Counted from the first letter of the stretch, positions 1 to 5,170 are shown. The stretch: 5,312 bases of DNA from Phenylobacterium sp. (GCA_028698405.1 JAQVDF010000173.1:1-5312); one strand, 5' to 3'. Notes: generated by a model not told the origin, from the letters alone. Numbers and translations: made by a program.

Positions 1-453
1 GTTGATCAGGAAGTTGGGCAGGCCGGTGTGAGCGCCGCCGCGGGCGAAGATGTAGCGGTGGCGGCGCCACTTGGAGGAGGCTTCAGCCCGCTCCAGCTCC
101 AGCGCCCAGACCTCGAAGCTGGTGCGCGCCTCCTCGTCCAGCCGGGCCGGGTCGAACCGGCGCTTCATCTCGGCCACGCTGGCCCGCCGCCAGGCCAGCA
201 TGCGGTCGAGATGTTCCTCGCTGCGGTCGGTCAGCCTGTCCTGCAGTTCCTTGCGGCCCTGCATGGTCAGGTCCTCGGGGTCCTGCAGCAGCTCCTGCTC
301 GTACTGGGCGTCGAGCCATTCGGTCAGCGCGCGGCTCTGGTCGGCGACGGCCTTGGCGGACGCGGCGGCGGGCGCAGCCGCCTGAGCCAGGGCCTGAGGG
401 GCCGCGGCGCTCATCAGCGCCAGGGCCAGTCCGATCGCGATGGTCTTGCGCAT
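1..453 (-). CDS. DUF885-family exported protein, N-terminal part (runs off left edge)
   Basis: This reads as 151 codons with no stop and continues beyond base 1. The protein opens with MRKTIAIGLALAL and a hydrophobic stretch ending ALAQA, a Sec signal peptide probably cut after about residue 23, so the product should be periplasmic or envelope-bound. Residues 38-130 are charged and helical. Residues 132-151 contain RYIFARGGAHTGLPNFLIN, which resembles the conserved RGGxHTGxPxFLIN stretch of DUF885 proteins (COG4805), the basis for the call. Family members are usually near 600 residues, so about a quarter is visible and any catalytic or metal-binding motif lies outside. The ATG at 453 is chosen because a signal peptide starts there and GGGGGCG lies just upstream. 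The biochemical function of the family is not established. It lies in the same direction as the secreted-protein gene at 637-1014, but a terminator-like hairpin separates them, so it probably has its own promoter. Confidence 0.8.
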   Translation of the reverse strand, partial: MRKTIAIGLALALMSAAAPQALAQAAAPAAASAKAVADQSRALTEWLDAQYEQELLQDPEDLTMQGRKELQDRLTDRSEEHLDRMLAWRRASVAEMKRRFDPARLDEEARTSFEVWALELERAEASSKWRRHRYIFARGGAHTGLPNFLIN

Positions 454-552
454 GTGTCACGCCCCCGTGGTCCGTTACGCCGCAATTTGCGCGATTTGGG
501 CGCGGAGTCGATGCCGGCGCCGGCCGCCGGACCTTCGGGGGCGAGTGCGCCG

Positions 553-591
553 AACGACAAGACGCCGGCCGCGGCGAGCGCGACCGGCGTC
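553..591 (-). terminator. Probable intrinsic terminator of the secreted Gly/Tyr-rich protein gene
   Basis: Bases 561-573 and 579-591 form a 13-bp stem around a 5-base loop. The arms are GACGCCGG and CCGGCGTC on the outside and CGCG/CGCG on the inside. The one imperfect position (C569 opposite A583) becomes a G-U wobble when transcribed from the minus strand, so the hairpin is stronger in that RNA. It is followed in the minus direction by TTGTCGTT, a weak but T-rich tail. It begins 45 bases after the stop codon of the gene ending at 637. The weak tail leaves some doubt. Confidence 0.5.
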
Positions 592-594
592 GTC

Positions 595-617
595 GGCGCC
601 GCGGGCTGGGCGGCGCC
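595..617 (-). other. Perfect GC hairpin just after the Gly/Tyr-rich protein gene
   Basis: GGCGCCGC at 595-602 and GCGGCGCC at 610-617 form an 8-bp perfect stem with a 7-base loop, about 20 bases past the stop codon of the gene ending at 637. It has no T tract, so it is not a stand-alone intrinsic terminator. It may protect the mRNA 3' end or act in tandem with the hairpin at 561-591. The pairing is seen directly; the role is inferred. Confidence 0.4.
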
Positions 618-636
618 TCGCACGCATGAGACGCCC

Positions 637-1014
637 TTAGCAGGCGTACCGACGCGTGATGGTCATCCGGCGGCCGGTGTAGGGGTCGCGGACCCGTTCC
701 TTCATGGTGCAGGTGCGGTAGCCGTAGGCCGGCGCGTAGGCGTAGGGCGCGCGGTAGCCGGTCCCGTAGTAGCCGCGCCCGTAATAGGGGTCCTGGTAGT
801 AGCCGCGGTTGTAATAGCCGCGGTCGCGGCTGTTGCCGGCCAGGGCCGCGCCGATCGCGAGGCCGGCGACCCCGGCGACGATGGCCGCGGCGGCCGCGTC
901 GTTGTCGCGGTCCCGGTGGCGACGCCAGCTGTCGGCGCTGGCGGGTGTGGCGCTGGCCGCCACGGCGCCGCCGAAGGTGACGGCCGCCAGGGCCCCGACG
1001 AGGGGTTTGCGCAT
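637..1014 (-). CDS. Small secreted Gly/Tyr-rich protein with glycine-zipper-like segment
   Basis: 125 residues. An N-terminal signal peptide (MRKPLVGALAAVTF, ending TPASA) is probably cut after residue 27; there is no lipobox cysteine, so the product should be a soluble or surface-associated envelope protein. Residues 29-39 are Arg/Asp-rich. Residues 40-60 (AAAAAIVAGVAGLAIGAALAG) are a small-residue, Gly-spaced hydrophobic stretch like the glycine zippers of 17 kDa-antigen-type proteins. Residues 66-99 hold 13 tyrosines in GYY-type repeats. The C-terminal tail (101-125) is basic and contains the only two cysteines, C102 and the final C125, which could form a disulfide. The start at 1014 is favoured over an in-frame ATG at 1155 because the signal peptide and a strong AGGAGG site belong to it. 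It is divergent from the DUF1993 gene. The function is unknown; no characterised family is recognised with confidence. Confidence 0.82.
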   Translation of the reverse strand: MRKPLVGALAAVTFGGAVAASATPASADSWRRHRDRDNDAAAAAIVAGVAGLAIGAALAGNSRDRGYYNRGYYQDPYYGRGYYGTGYRAPYAYAPAYGYRTCTMKERVRDPYTGRRMTITRRYAC

Positions 1015-1020
1015 GGTGTG

Positions 1021-1026
1021 CCTCCT
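1021..1026 (-). promoter_or_regulatory. Ribosome binding site deciding the start at 1014
   Basis: The minus strand reads AGGAGG six bases before the ATG at 1014. The reading frame stays open upstream to 1155, which would add 47 residues in front of the signal peptide. This near-perfect Shine-Dalgarno sequence settles the start at the signal peptide. Confidence 0.85.
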
Positions 1027-1082
1027 GTCCTCGGCCCTGGAGCGCGAGGGCCTGACTTCGAAGGCAAGGTTGACGGGCCCGC

Positions 1083-1099
1083 CTGAACCCGCGCTGAAC
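1083..1099 (-). promoter_or_regulatory. 11-bp-phased direct repeat GTTCAG-N5-GTTCAG, probable response-regulator site
   Basis: On the minus strand this reads GTTCAGCGCGGGTTCAG: two identical hexamers starting 11 bp apart. Its near edge is 69 bp from the ATG at 1014. The same arrangement, with a different 5-base spacer, occurs at 4111-4127 before the RcnB-family gene. Head-to-tail hexamers on an 11-bp period are typical of OmpR/PhoB-class regulators, whose two subunits bind in tandem on one DNA face. The site also lies 70 bp before the divergent DUF1993 gene, so it could affect both. The repeat is seen directly; the regulator is inferred. Confidence 0.6.
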
Positions 1100-1169
1100 G
1101 CGACGGTCAGGTTGCGCGCGCCGCCGGTCCGCCGCAATTCTGCGCGCCGCATCACGGGAGGGACCCCAA

Positions 1170-1688
1170 ATGGCGATTTCGCTCTACGACGTCAGCGTCA
1201 CCAGCTACCTGCAGACCCTGGAGGCCGTGGCCGCCTTCCTCGACAAGGGCCTGACCCACCTGAAGTCGTCCGGCAAGGACCCGGACCAGTTCGTCGAGAC
1301 CCGGCTCTATCCCGACATGCTGGACTTCCGCTTCCAGATCGCCTCGGTGACCCAGCACTCGCTGGGCGCGATCGAGGCGGCCAAGGCGGGCGTCTTCTCG
1401 CCGCCCAAGCCCAAGGGCGAGAACTACGCCGGACTGCAGCAGCGGGTGGCCGACGCCATCGCCGGGCTGAAGGCGCTGACCCGCGAGGAGGTCGAGGCGC
1501 TGGAGGGCAAGGACATGGCCTTCGTGATGGGCGAGATGCGTATCCCCTTCACGGTGGAGAACTTCATCATGTCGTTCTCTCTGCCGAACTTCCATTTCCA
1601 CGCCACCACCGCCTACGACATCCTGCGGATGAACGGCGTGCCGCTCGGCAAGCGCGACTACATGGGCCGCATGCGGGTGAAGAGCTGA
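1170..1688 (+). CDS. DUF1993-family protein (DinB-like four-helix fold)
   Basis: 172 residues, about the usual length for DUF1993 (Pfam PF09351). Recognisable family features are the start SLYDVSVTSYLQTLEAVAAFLDKG, the central RLYPDMLDFRFQIASVTQHSLGAIE (about 45-69) and the C-terminal FHFHATTAYDILRMNGVPLGKRDYMG (about 141-166). The protein looks all-helical, has no signal peptide or membrane span and should be cytoplasmic. H63, H142 and H144 are candidates for a metal site because DinB-like proteins often bind metal through three histidines, but equivalence here is not proven. The start is supported by GGGAGGGA at 1156-1163, six bases before ATG. It is divergent from the secreted Gly/Tyr-rich protein gene and lies 261 bp before the transporter gene, probably as its own transcript. 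The biochemical role of the family is unknown. Confidence 0.9.
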   Translation: MAISLYDVSVTSYLQTLEAVAAFLDKGLTHLKSSGKDPDQFVETRLYPDMLDFRFQIASVTQHSLGAIEAAKAGVFSPPKPKGENYAGLQQRVADAIAGLKALTREEVEALEGKDMAFVMGEMRIPFTVENFIMSFSLPNFHFHATTAYDILRMNGVPLGKRDYMGRMRVKS

Positions 1689-1726
1689 ACCGGCCGCCCG
1701 CCACCCTAGGGCGGCGCCGGGCGACC

Positions 1727-1754
1727 GGCGCAACCCGTGGAGCCTGCGCCTTTT
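1727..1754 (+). terminator. Possible intrinsic terminator after the DUF1993 gene
   Basis: GGCGCA at 1727-1732 pairs with TGCGCC at 1745-1750 and is followed at once by TTTT. The loop is long (12 bases) and the stem only 6 bp, so it is a modest candidate. It starts 39 bases after the DUF1993 stop codon, a suitable place to end that transcript. Confidence 0.4.
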
Positions 1755-1774
1755 CGACTTAACCGGCGACTTCG

Positions 1775-1800
1775 GCCCCGGCGCGCCTTGACGCCGGGGC
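1775..1800. other. Strong 9-bp perfect GC hairpin between DUF1993 and transporter genes
   Basis: GCCCCGGCG (1775-1783) and CGCCGGGGC (1792-1800) pair perfectly around the 8-base loop CGCCTTGA. No run of T follows on either side, so it could be a second-rank terminator, an mRNA end-protecting stem or a protein-binding inverted repeat. The pairing is seen directly; no role can be assigned. Confidence 0.45.
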
Positions 1801-1949
1801 GCCCCTTCCTCACGCTTGCCAAACAACCACGACGCTCCGCACCCAAGGAGCGCGGATCGCCATGAGGCGGGAGGAGGAAAGTTGAGGACGGCGCCATTGC
1901 GCCCGGACGCGCGCGTTTTCCTATCTGCGTCCTGTACGGTGGTTTTGCG

Positions 1950-3473
1950 ATGACGGCCGCGACGACCTCCACCGAGCGCAAGCTCGGCGCCGGGACCAAG
2001 CTGCTCTACGCCCTCGGCGCCACCGCCACGAGCTTGAAGGGCCGGGCCCTCTCCACCTTCCTGCTGATCTTTTACAACCAGGTGGTCGGGTTGCCGCCGA
2101 AGTTCGTCGGCATGATCCTGATGGTCGCGATCATCGTCGACGCGGTGGTCGACCCGCTGGTCGGACAGATCTCGGACAACTTCAAGTCCCGCTGGGGCCG
2201 GCGGCACCCGTTCATGATCGCCGCAGCCCTGCCCTACCCGCTGGCCTTCTTCCTGCTGTGGAACCCGCCGACCGACTGGAGCGACCCGATGCTGCTCGGG
2301 TGGCTGGCGACGCTGCTGATCGGCGTGCGGATCCTCGACACCTTCTTCGAGCTGCCGCACCAGGCGCTCGCGCCCGAACTGGCCTACGAATACGACTCCC
2401 GCACCCGGCTGATGGCCCTGCGCCACTTCTTCACGGTGATCGGGGGCCTGGGGATGCAGGTGATGGCCTACCAGGTCTTTCTGCGCGAGAACCCGGACGG
2501 CTCCGGCGGCGTGCTGGCGAGGGACGGCTACTTCCTCTACTCGCTGGTCGGGGCGCTGATCATCTTCGCCACCATGACCATCTCGACGCTCGGCACCCTG
2601 AACCAGGTGCCGCACCTGCGCCAGGCGCCCGCGCGCAAGGTGAGCTTCAGGGTGATGGTCAGGGAGGTCATCGAGACCCTGTCCAACCGCACCTTCCTGG
2701 TGATCACCGGGGCGGCGATGTTCATCTCCATCGCCGTGGGGGTGCGCAACGGGCTGGAGCTCTATATCGGCCTCTACTTCTGGAACCTGACCCAGCCGCA
2801 GCTGGCCACCCTGGCGACCGTCAGCGTGATCGGCGGTTTCCTGGGCACGGCGTTGGCGCCCTTTATCGCCTCGCGGCTCGGCAAGAAGATCGGGCTGATC
2901 GCGGTGTTCGGCACGGCGGTGCTGGTGCACGTGACGCCCGTGTCACTGCGGCTGCTGGGACTGGCGCCGCCGAACGGCACGCCCGAACTCTTGGCGCTGA
3001 TCTACGGCGAGGAGATCTTCAACTCGACGCTGGCCGCCGCCACCGGCGTGATCCTGGCCTCGCTGGTCGCCGACGTGGTCGAGGACGCCGAGGTCAAGAC
3101 CGGCCGCCGCTCGGAGGGCCTGCTGCTTTCGGCCACAGCCCTGATGCGCAAGGTCGTCTCCAGCGCCGGGCCGTTCATCGCCACTCTGGTGCTGACCCTG
3201 ATCGCCTTCCCGGTCGGGGCCGAGCGCAAGGAGGTCGCCCCGGAAGTGCTGCACAGCCTGGGCCTGGCCTACGTGCCGACCATCCTCGGTCTCTACGGCG
3301 TGGCGATAGCGGCCCTGTTCGCGTTCAACATCAGCCGCCAGACGCACGAGGAGAACCTGCGCAAGCTGCGCGAGGCCGCCGCCCTGGCCGAGACCGTCTC
3401 CATCACCGACGATCCGGAAGGGCCGATTCCGCCGGTTCCGGTTCCCACGCCGGCGCCGAGCCGGCCGAGCTAG
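1950..3473 (+). CDS. GPH-family (MelB-like) sugar:cation symporter, MFS superfamily
   Basis: 507 residues with about 12 hydrophobic segments; an inner-membrane secondary transporter. Family marks are VDAVVDPLVGQISDN at 63-77 followed by SRWGRRHPFM (80-89), and DVVEDAEVKTGRRSEG at 375-390 before helix XI, both typical of glycoside-pentoside-hexuronide:cation symporters. D64 and D68 align with MelB D55 and D59, the cation-site acids, which suggests cation coupling. MelB's sugar-binding D19 appears to be S28 here and D124 appears to be E134, so the substrate cannot be read off and may not be a melibiose-like sugar. The C-terminal 45 residues are a charged then Pro-rich cytoplasmic tail (PIPPVPVPTPAPSRPS). 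The ATG at 1950 has only a weak GGTGG site seven bases upstream. No sugar hydrolase or sugar regulator lies beside it, so context does not help. It is convergent with the RcnB-family gene. Confidence 0.88.
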   Translation: MTAATTSTERKLGAGTKLLYALGATATSLKGRALSTFLLIFYNQVVGLPPKFVGMILMVAIIVDAVVDPLVGQISDNFKSRWGRRHPFMIAAALPYPLAFFLLWNPPTDWSDPMLLGWLATLLIGVRILDTFFELPHQALAPELAYEYDSRTRLMALRHFFTVIGGLGMQVMAYQVFLRENPDGSGGVLARDGYFLYSLVGALIIFATMTISTLGTLNQVPHLRQAPARKVSFRVMVREVIETLSNRTFLVITGAAMFISIAVGVRNGLELYIGLYFWNLTQPQLATLATVSVIGGFLGTALAPFIASRLGKKIGLIAVFGTAVLVHVTPVSLRLLGLAPPNGTPELLALIYGEEIFNSTLAAATGVILASLVADVVEDAEVKTGRRSEGLLLSATALMRKVVSSAGPFIATLVLTLIAFPVGAERKEVAPEVLHSLGLAYVPTILGLYGVAIAALFAFNISRQTHEENLRKLREAAALAETVSITDDPEGPIPPVPVPTPAPSRPS

Positions 3474-3509
3474 GGGGAAGGCGTTTGCGGGGGCGCGGGT
3501 CCTGCAACG

Positions 3510-3543
3510 AAAAGGGGCGGCGACGCCGAAGCGCCGCCGCCCC
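3510..3543 (-). terminator. Strong intrinsic terminator of the RcnB-family gene (UUCG tetraloop)
   Basis: In the minus-strand RNA, bases 3543 down to 3514 form a 13-bp stem (outer arms GGGGCGGCG on the plus strand and CGCCGCCCC) closed by a C(UUCG)G tetraloop, an exceptionally stable loop, and followed immediately by UUUU (3513-3510). The A3523/C3534 mismatch on the plus strand becomes a U-G wobble in the minus RNA. It begins 21 bases after the stop codon at 3565. No T run follows on the plus side, so it is aimed at the minus-strand gene, though its stem could also slow transcription coming from the transporter gene. Confidence 0.9.
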
Positions 3544-3564
3544 CCCGTGGGCGGTTCTCGGCGC

Positions 3565-4056
3565 CTAGTAGGCGTTCATGATCACCTGGGCGATGAGCCC
3601 CGTGGCGATCGACATCAGCACCAGATTGCCGTCCGCGTAGATCCAGCGGTGGCCGTACGGGGCCGCGGGCAGGCCGTAAAAGTAGGGGTCCTGCACGTAG
3701 TAGCTGCGGTAGACCACCGGCACGTAGGACCCGCGGCGCCAGACGTTGGCGTAGCGGCGGTCCAGCGGGCGGTAGCCGTAGCCTGGCGCATACCAGTAGC
3801 CGGCGCGCGGGCCGCGGTAGCTGCGCCATTCGGCGCGGTTGCGCCAGGTCTCGGCCCGGTGACGGTCGAACCGCATGTCGCGCCGCGCGTCGCGGCGGTC
3901 GTTTCGCCAGTCACGGCGGTCGTCGCGGCGTTCGTAACGGCCGTCGCGACGGTCCTCGCGCCACTCGCGGCGGTCGCCGCGCCAGTCCTGAGCCGAAGCG
4001 GCGATCGGCGAGGCCACGACTGTCAGGGCTGCGGCGGCCAGGATGAGCTTCTTCAT
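3565..4056 (-). CDS. RcnB-family secreted protein with Arg/Asp-rich repeat
   Basis: 163 residues. The signal peptide [22 protein letters not shown] is probably cut after residue 22, giving a periplasmic protein. Residues 24-66 are a low-complexity Arg/Asp array built on DRRDxR and DRREWR units. Residues 105-160 match the RcnB-like domain (PF11776): [19 protein letters not shown], then [13 protein letters not shown] and [17 protein letters not shown]. RcnB of E. coli is a periplasmic protein affecting nickel/cobalt efflux, but most relatives are untested. This one has only two histidines (H66, H136) and no cysteine, so a soft-metal site is not evident. GAGGAGA lies four bases before the ATG at 4056. 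A phased GTTCAG repeat 55 bp upstream suggests response-regulator control, and a UUCG hairpin terminates it. It is convergent with the transporter gene and divergent from ubiA, so it is probably monocistronic. Confidence 0.9.
   Translation of the reverse strand: MKKLILAAAALTVVASPIAASAQDWRGDRREWREDRRDGRYERRDDRRDWRNDRRDARRDMRFDRHRAETWRNRAEWRSYRGPRAGYWYAPGYGYRPLDRRYANVWRRGSYVPVVYRSYYVQDPYFYGLPAAPYGHRWIYADGNLVLMSIATGLIAQVIMNAY
3859..3987 (-). repeat. Degenerate repeat encoding Arg/Asp-rich segment of the RcnB-family protein
   Basis: The segment coding for residues 24-66 is made of imperfect repeats of CGGCGGTCG-type units. For example CGCCAGTCACGGCGGTCG (3905-3922) and CGCCACTCGCGGCGGTCG (3959-3976) differ at 2 of 18 bases. 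The encoded units are [22 protein letters not shown] and DRRDARR, giving alternating positive and negative charges. Such arrays can change length by slippage; whether that happens here cannot be seen from one sequence. Confidence 0.65.
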
Positions 4057-4110
4057 GACATCTCCTCGGGTGGGGCGGTCCCCCGTCGCGGGCCAAATGC
4101 CGCACCGCCC

Positions 4111-4127
4111 CTGAACCGCGGCTGAAC
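4111..4127 (-). promoter_or_regulatory. 11-bp-phased direct repeat GTTCAG-N5-GTTCAG before the RcnB-family gene
   Basis: The minus strand reads GTTCAGCCGCGGTTCAG, two identical hexamers starting 11 bp apart, with the near edge 55 bp from the ATG at 4056. It repeats the architecture at 1083-1099. The spacer bases differ in sequence but not in length, which suggests conservation of the hexamers and their phase. The placement fits an activator bound just upstream of a promoter. The site also lies about 70 bp before ubiA. Confidence 0.6.
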
Positions 4128-4179
4128 CCGCGCGGCGGCTTCGGGTTCACCTGCACGTTCCGCTCCCGCGCCGTGATCT

Positions 4180-4187
4180 GCTAGTGA
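4180..4187 (+). promoter_or_regulatory. Candidate -10 box of ubiA, predicting a leaderless or near-leaderless mRNA
   Basis: GCTAGTGA begins 16 bp before the ATG at 4196 and starts with GCTA, as in the Caulobacter housekeeping -10 consensus as I recall it (GCTANAWC). No Shine-Dalgarno sequence occurs between it and the ATG. Transcription would begin within a few bases of 4193-4196. A clear -35 is not visible (TTCCGC at 4158-4163 is weak), so this is tentative. Confidence 0.35.
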
Positions 4188-4195
4188 CGCGGGCC

Positions 4196-5113
4196 ATGAC
4201 CGCGCCGCTGCCCGACGCCGCCCCCACCAACTGGGTCGACCGCCACGCCCCCGAGGCCCTGCGCCCCTGGCTGAAGCTCGGCCGCTTCGACCGCCCGACC
4301 GGCGTCTGGCTGCTGATGCTGCCCGGCTGGCAGGGAATCGCGCTCGCCGCCGCCGCCGAGCAGCGGCTGCCCGACCCGCGGCTGCTCGTCCTGTTCTTCC
4401 TGGGCGCCGCGCTGATGCGGGCGGCGGGCTGCGCCTACAACGACATCGTCGACCGGGACTTCGACGCCAAGGTGGCCCGCACGGCGGGACGGCCGATTCC
4501 CTCGGGCCAGATCAGCGTGGGGCAGGCCTGGGGTTTCGTCGTGGCCTGCTGCCTGATCTCGCTGGCCATTCTCCTGAGCTTCCCGCCGCTGGCGATCGCG
4601 CTGGGCGCCGGCTCGCTGCTGCTGGTCGCCGCTTACCCGTTCATGAAGCGGATCACCTGGTGGCCGCAGGCCTGGCTGGGCCTGACCTTCAACTGGGGCG
4701 CCCTGCTGGGCTTCGCCGCCGCGACCGGAACGCTGGGCTGGCCGGCCATCCTGCTCTACGCCTCCGGCATCTTCTGGACGCTCGGCTACGACACCATCTA
4801 CGCCGTCCAGGACCTGGAGGACGACGCCCTGGCCGGGGTGAAGTCCTCGGCCCGCCGGCTTGGCGATGCGGCCCCCAGGGCGGTGCTCGGCTTCTACGCG
4901 GCGGCGACCTTCCTTGCCCTGGCCGCCGCCTACACTGCGGGTCTGGGACCCCTGTTCTGGCCGCCGGCGGCCCTGTTCGCGCTCCACCTCTCGCGCCAGG
5001 CCCAGCGCCTCGACCTCTCCGACACCGGTCGCGCGCTTGCTCTGTTCAAGTCCAACGCACTGGCCGGCTTCATTCTCTTCGTCGCCGCCTGCGCAGGCGG
5101 CTGGCGGCCCTGA
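4196..5113 (+). CDS. ubiA: 4-hydroxybenzoate polyprenyltransferase (ubiquinone synthesis)
   Basis: 305 residues from the ATG, the normal length for UbiA, with about eight or nine hydrophobic segments; an inner-membrane enzyme. It attaches the polyprenyl chain of polyprenyl diphosphate to C3 of 4-hydroxybenzoate, the first membrane step of ubiquinone synthesis. Both Mg2+-diphosphate-binding motifs are intact: NDIVDRDFD at 82-90 (N82, D83, D86, D90), followed by KVARTAGRPIPSG, and YDTIYAVQDLEDD at 198-210 (D199, D206, D209, D210), followed by GVKSSARRLG. An in-frame GTG at 4184 would add four residues (MTRA); the ATG is preferred, though neither start has a Shine-Dalgarno sequence. It is divergent from the RcnB-family gene and 72 bp before the desaturase gene. 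No other ubiquinone genes are in the window, and specificity for 4-hydroxybenzoate is inferred from motif resemblance. Confidence 0.94.
   Translation: MTAPLPDAAPTNWVDRHAPEALRPWLKLGRFDRPTGVWLLMLPGWQGIALAAAAEQRLPDPRLLVLFFLGAALMRAAGCAYNDIVDRDFDAKVARTAGRPIPSGQISVGQAWGFVVACCLISLAILLSFPPLAIALGAGSLLLVAAYPFMKRITWWPQAWLGLTFNWGALLGFAAATGTLGWPAILLYASGIFWTLGYDTIYAVQDLEDDALAGVKSSARRLGDAAPRAVLGFYAAATFLALAAAYTAGLGPLFWPPAALFALHLSRQAQRLDLSDTGRALALFKSNALAGFILFVAACAGGWRP
5084..5101. repeat. 18-bp perfect palindrome at the 3' end of ubiA
   Basis: GCCGCCTGC followed directly by its reverse complement GCAGGCGGC, inside the last codons of ubiA (residues 297-302) and ending 9 bases before the stop codon. It can fold as a 7-bp stem with a GCGC loop. 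No T run follows, so it is not a typical terminator. Confidence 0.6.
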
Positions 5114-5170
5114 CCTCACCTCGGCGCCGAACCTGACGCCCCATCATTCTGTCCCCGGGCGAGGCCTTGG

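Larger units (their letters stand above)
1689..1949. other. 261-bp intergenic region with three hairpins
   Basis: This is the longest gap in the window. It holds, in order, a 7-bp hairpin (GCCGCCC/GGGCGGC, about 1694-1716), a terminator-like hairpin ending in TTTT (1727-1754), a 9-bp perfect hairpin (1775-1800) and a 6-bp hairpin (CGCTCC/GGAGCG, 1833-1852). A 7-codon open frame starts at ATG 1862 and stops at 1885. The transporter promoter should lie in the last 80 bases: TTGCGC at 1898-1903 and CTATCT at 1921-1926 are a weak -35/-10 candidate with an 17-base spacer. I see no convincing protein gene on either strand. Confidence 0.5.

Noticed and set aside
414..623. 69-codon minus-strand frame from a GTG, starting with an Ala-rich stretch between two secreted-protein genes
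   Set aside because: It overlaps the start of the DUF885 gene by 40 bases, has no Shine-Dalgarno sequence, and runs through the terminator-like hairpin at 561-591.
28..1086. 352-codon plus-strand frame opposite the DUF885 and Gly/Tyr-rich genes
   Set aside because: Its composition is repetitive Gly/Val/Ala/Arg without a domain, and both opposing genes have signal peptides and sensible proteins.
1015..1155. 47-residue N-terminal extension of the Gly/Tyr-rich protein
   Set aside because: It would bury the signal peptide, run through the GTTCAG repeat and ignore the AGGAGG site at 1021-1026.
1684..1689. Single CTGAAC at the end of the DUF1993 gene
   Set aside because: It is a lone hexamer overlapping the stop codon, without a second copy at 11 bp.
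1152..2930. 592-codon antisense open frame across the DUF1993 gene, the gap and the transporter
   Set aside because: Its product is low-complexity (Gly, Arg, Gln, His-rich) with no recognisable domain, and it lies opposite two genes with clear family motifs. Long antisense frames are expected in GC-rich DNA.
2258..3568. 436-codon plus-strand frame inside the transporter gene
   Set aside because: It is an out-of-frame shadow: Arg/Ala/Gly-rich, with no hydrophobic segments or family match, while the overlapping frame is a clear 12-helix transporter.
4145..4161. GTTCAC...GTTCC before ubiA as a third GTTCAG-type repeat
   Set aside because: The two halves are 12 bp apart, not 11, and the hexamers are imperfect.
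4181..5119. 312-codon antisense frame opposite ubiA
   Set aside because: It mirrors ubiA almost end to end and has a Gly/Gln/Arg-rich product. The plus-strand frame has both intact prenyltransferase Asp motifs.
5121..5130. TCGGCGCCGA palindrome after ubiA
   Set aside because: Ten bases, no loop and no T tract; such short GC palindromes are common by chance in this DNA.
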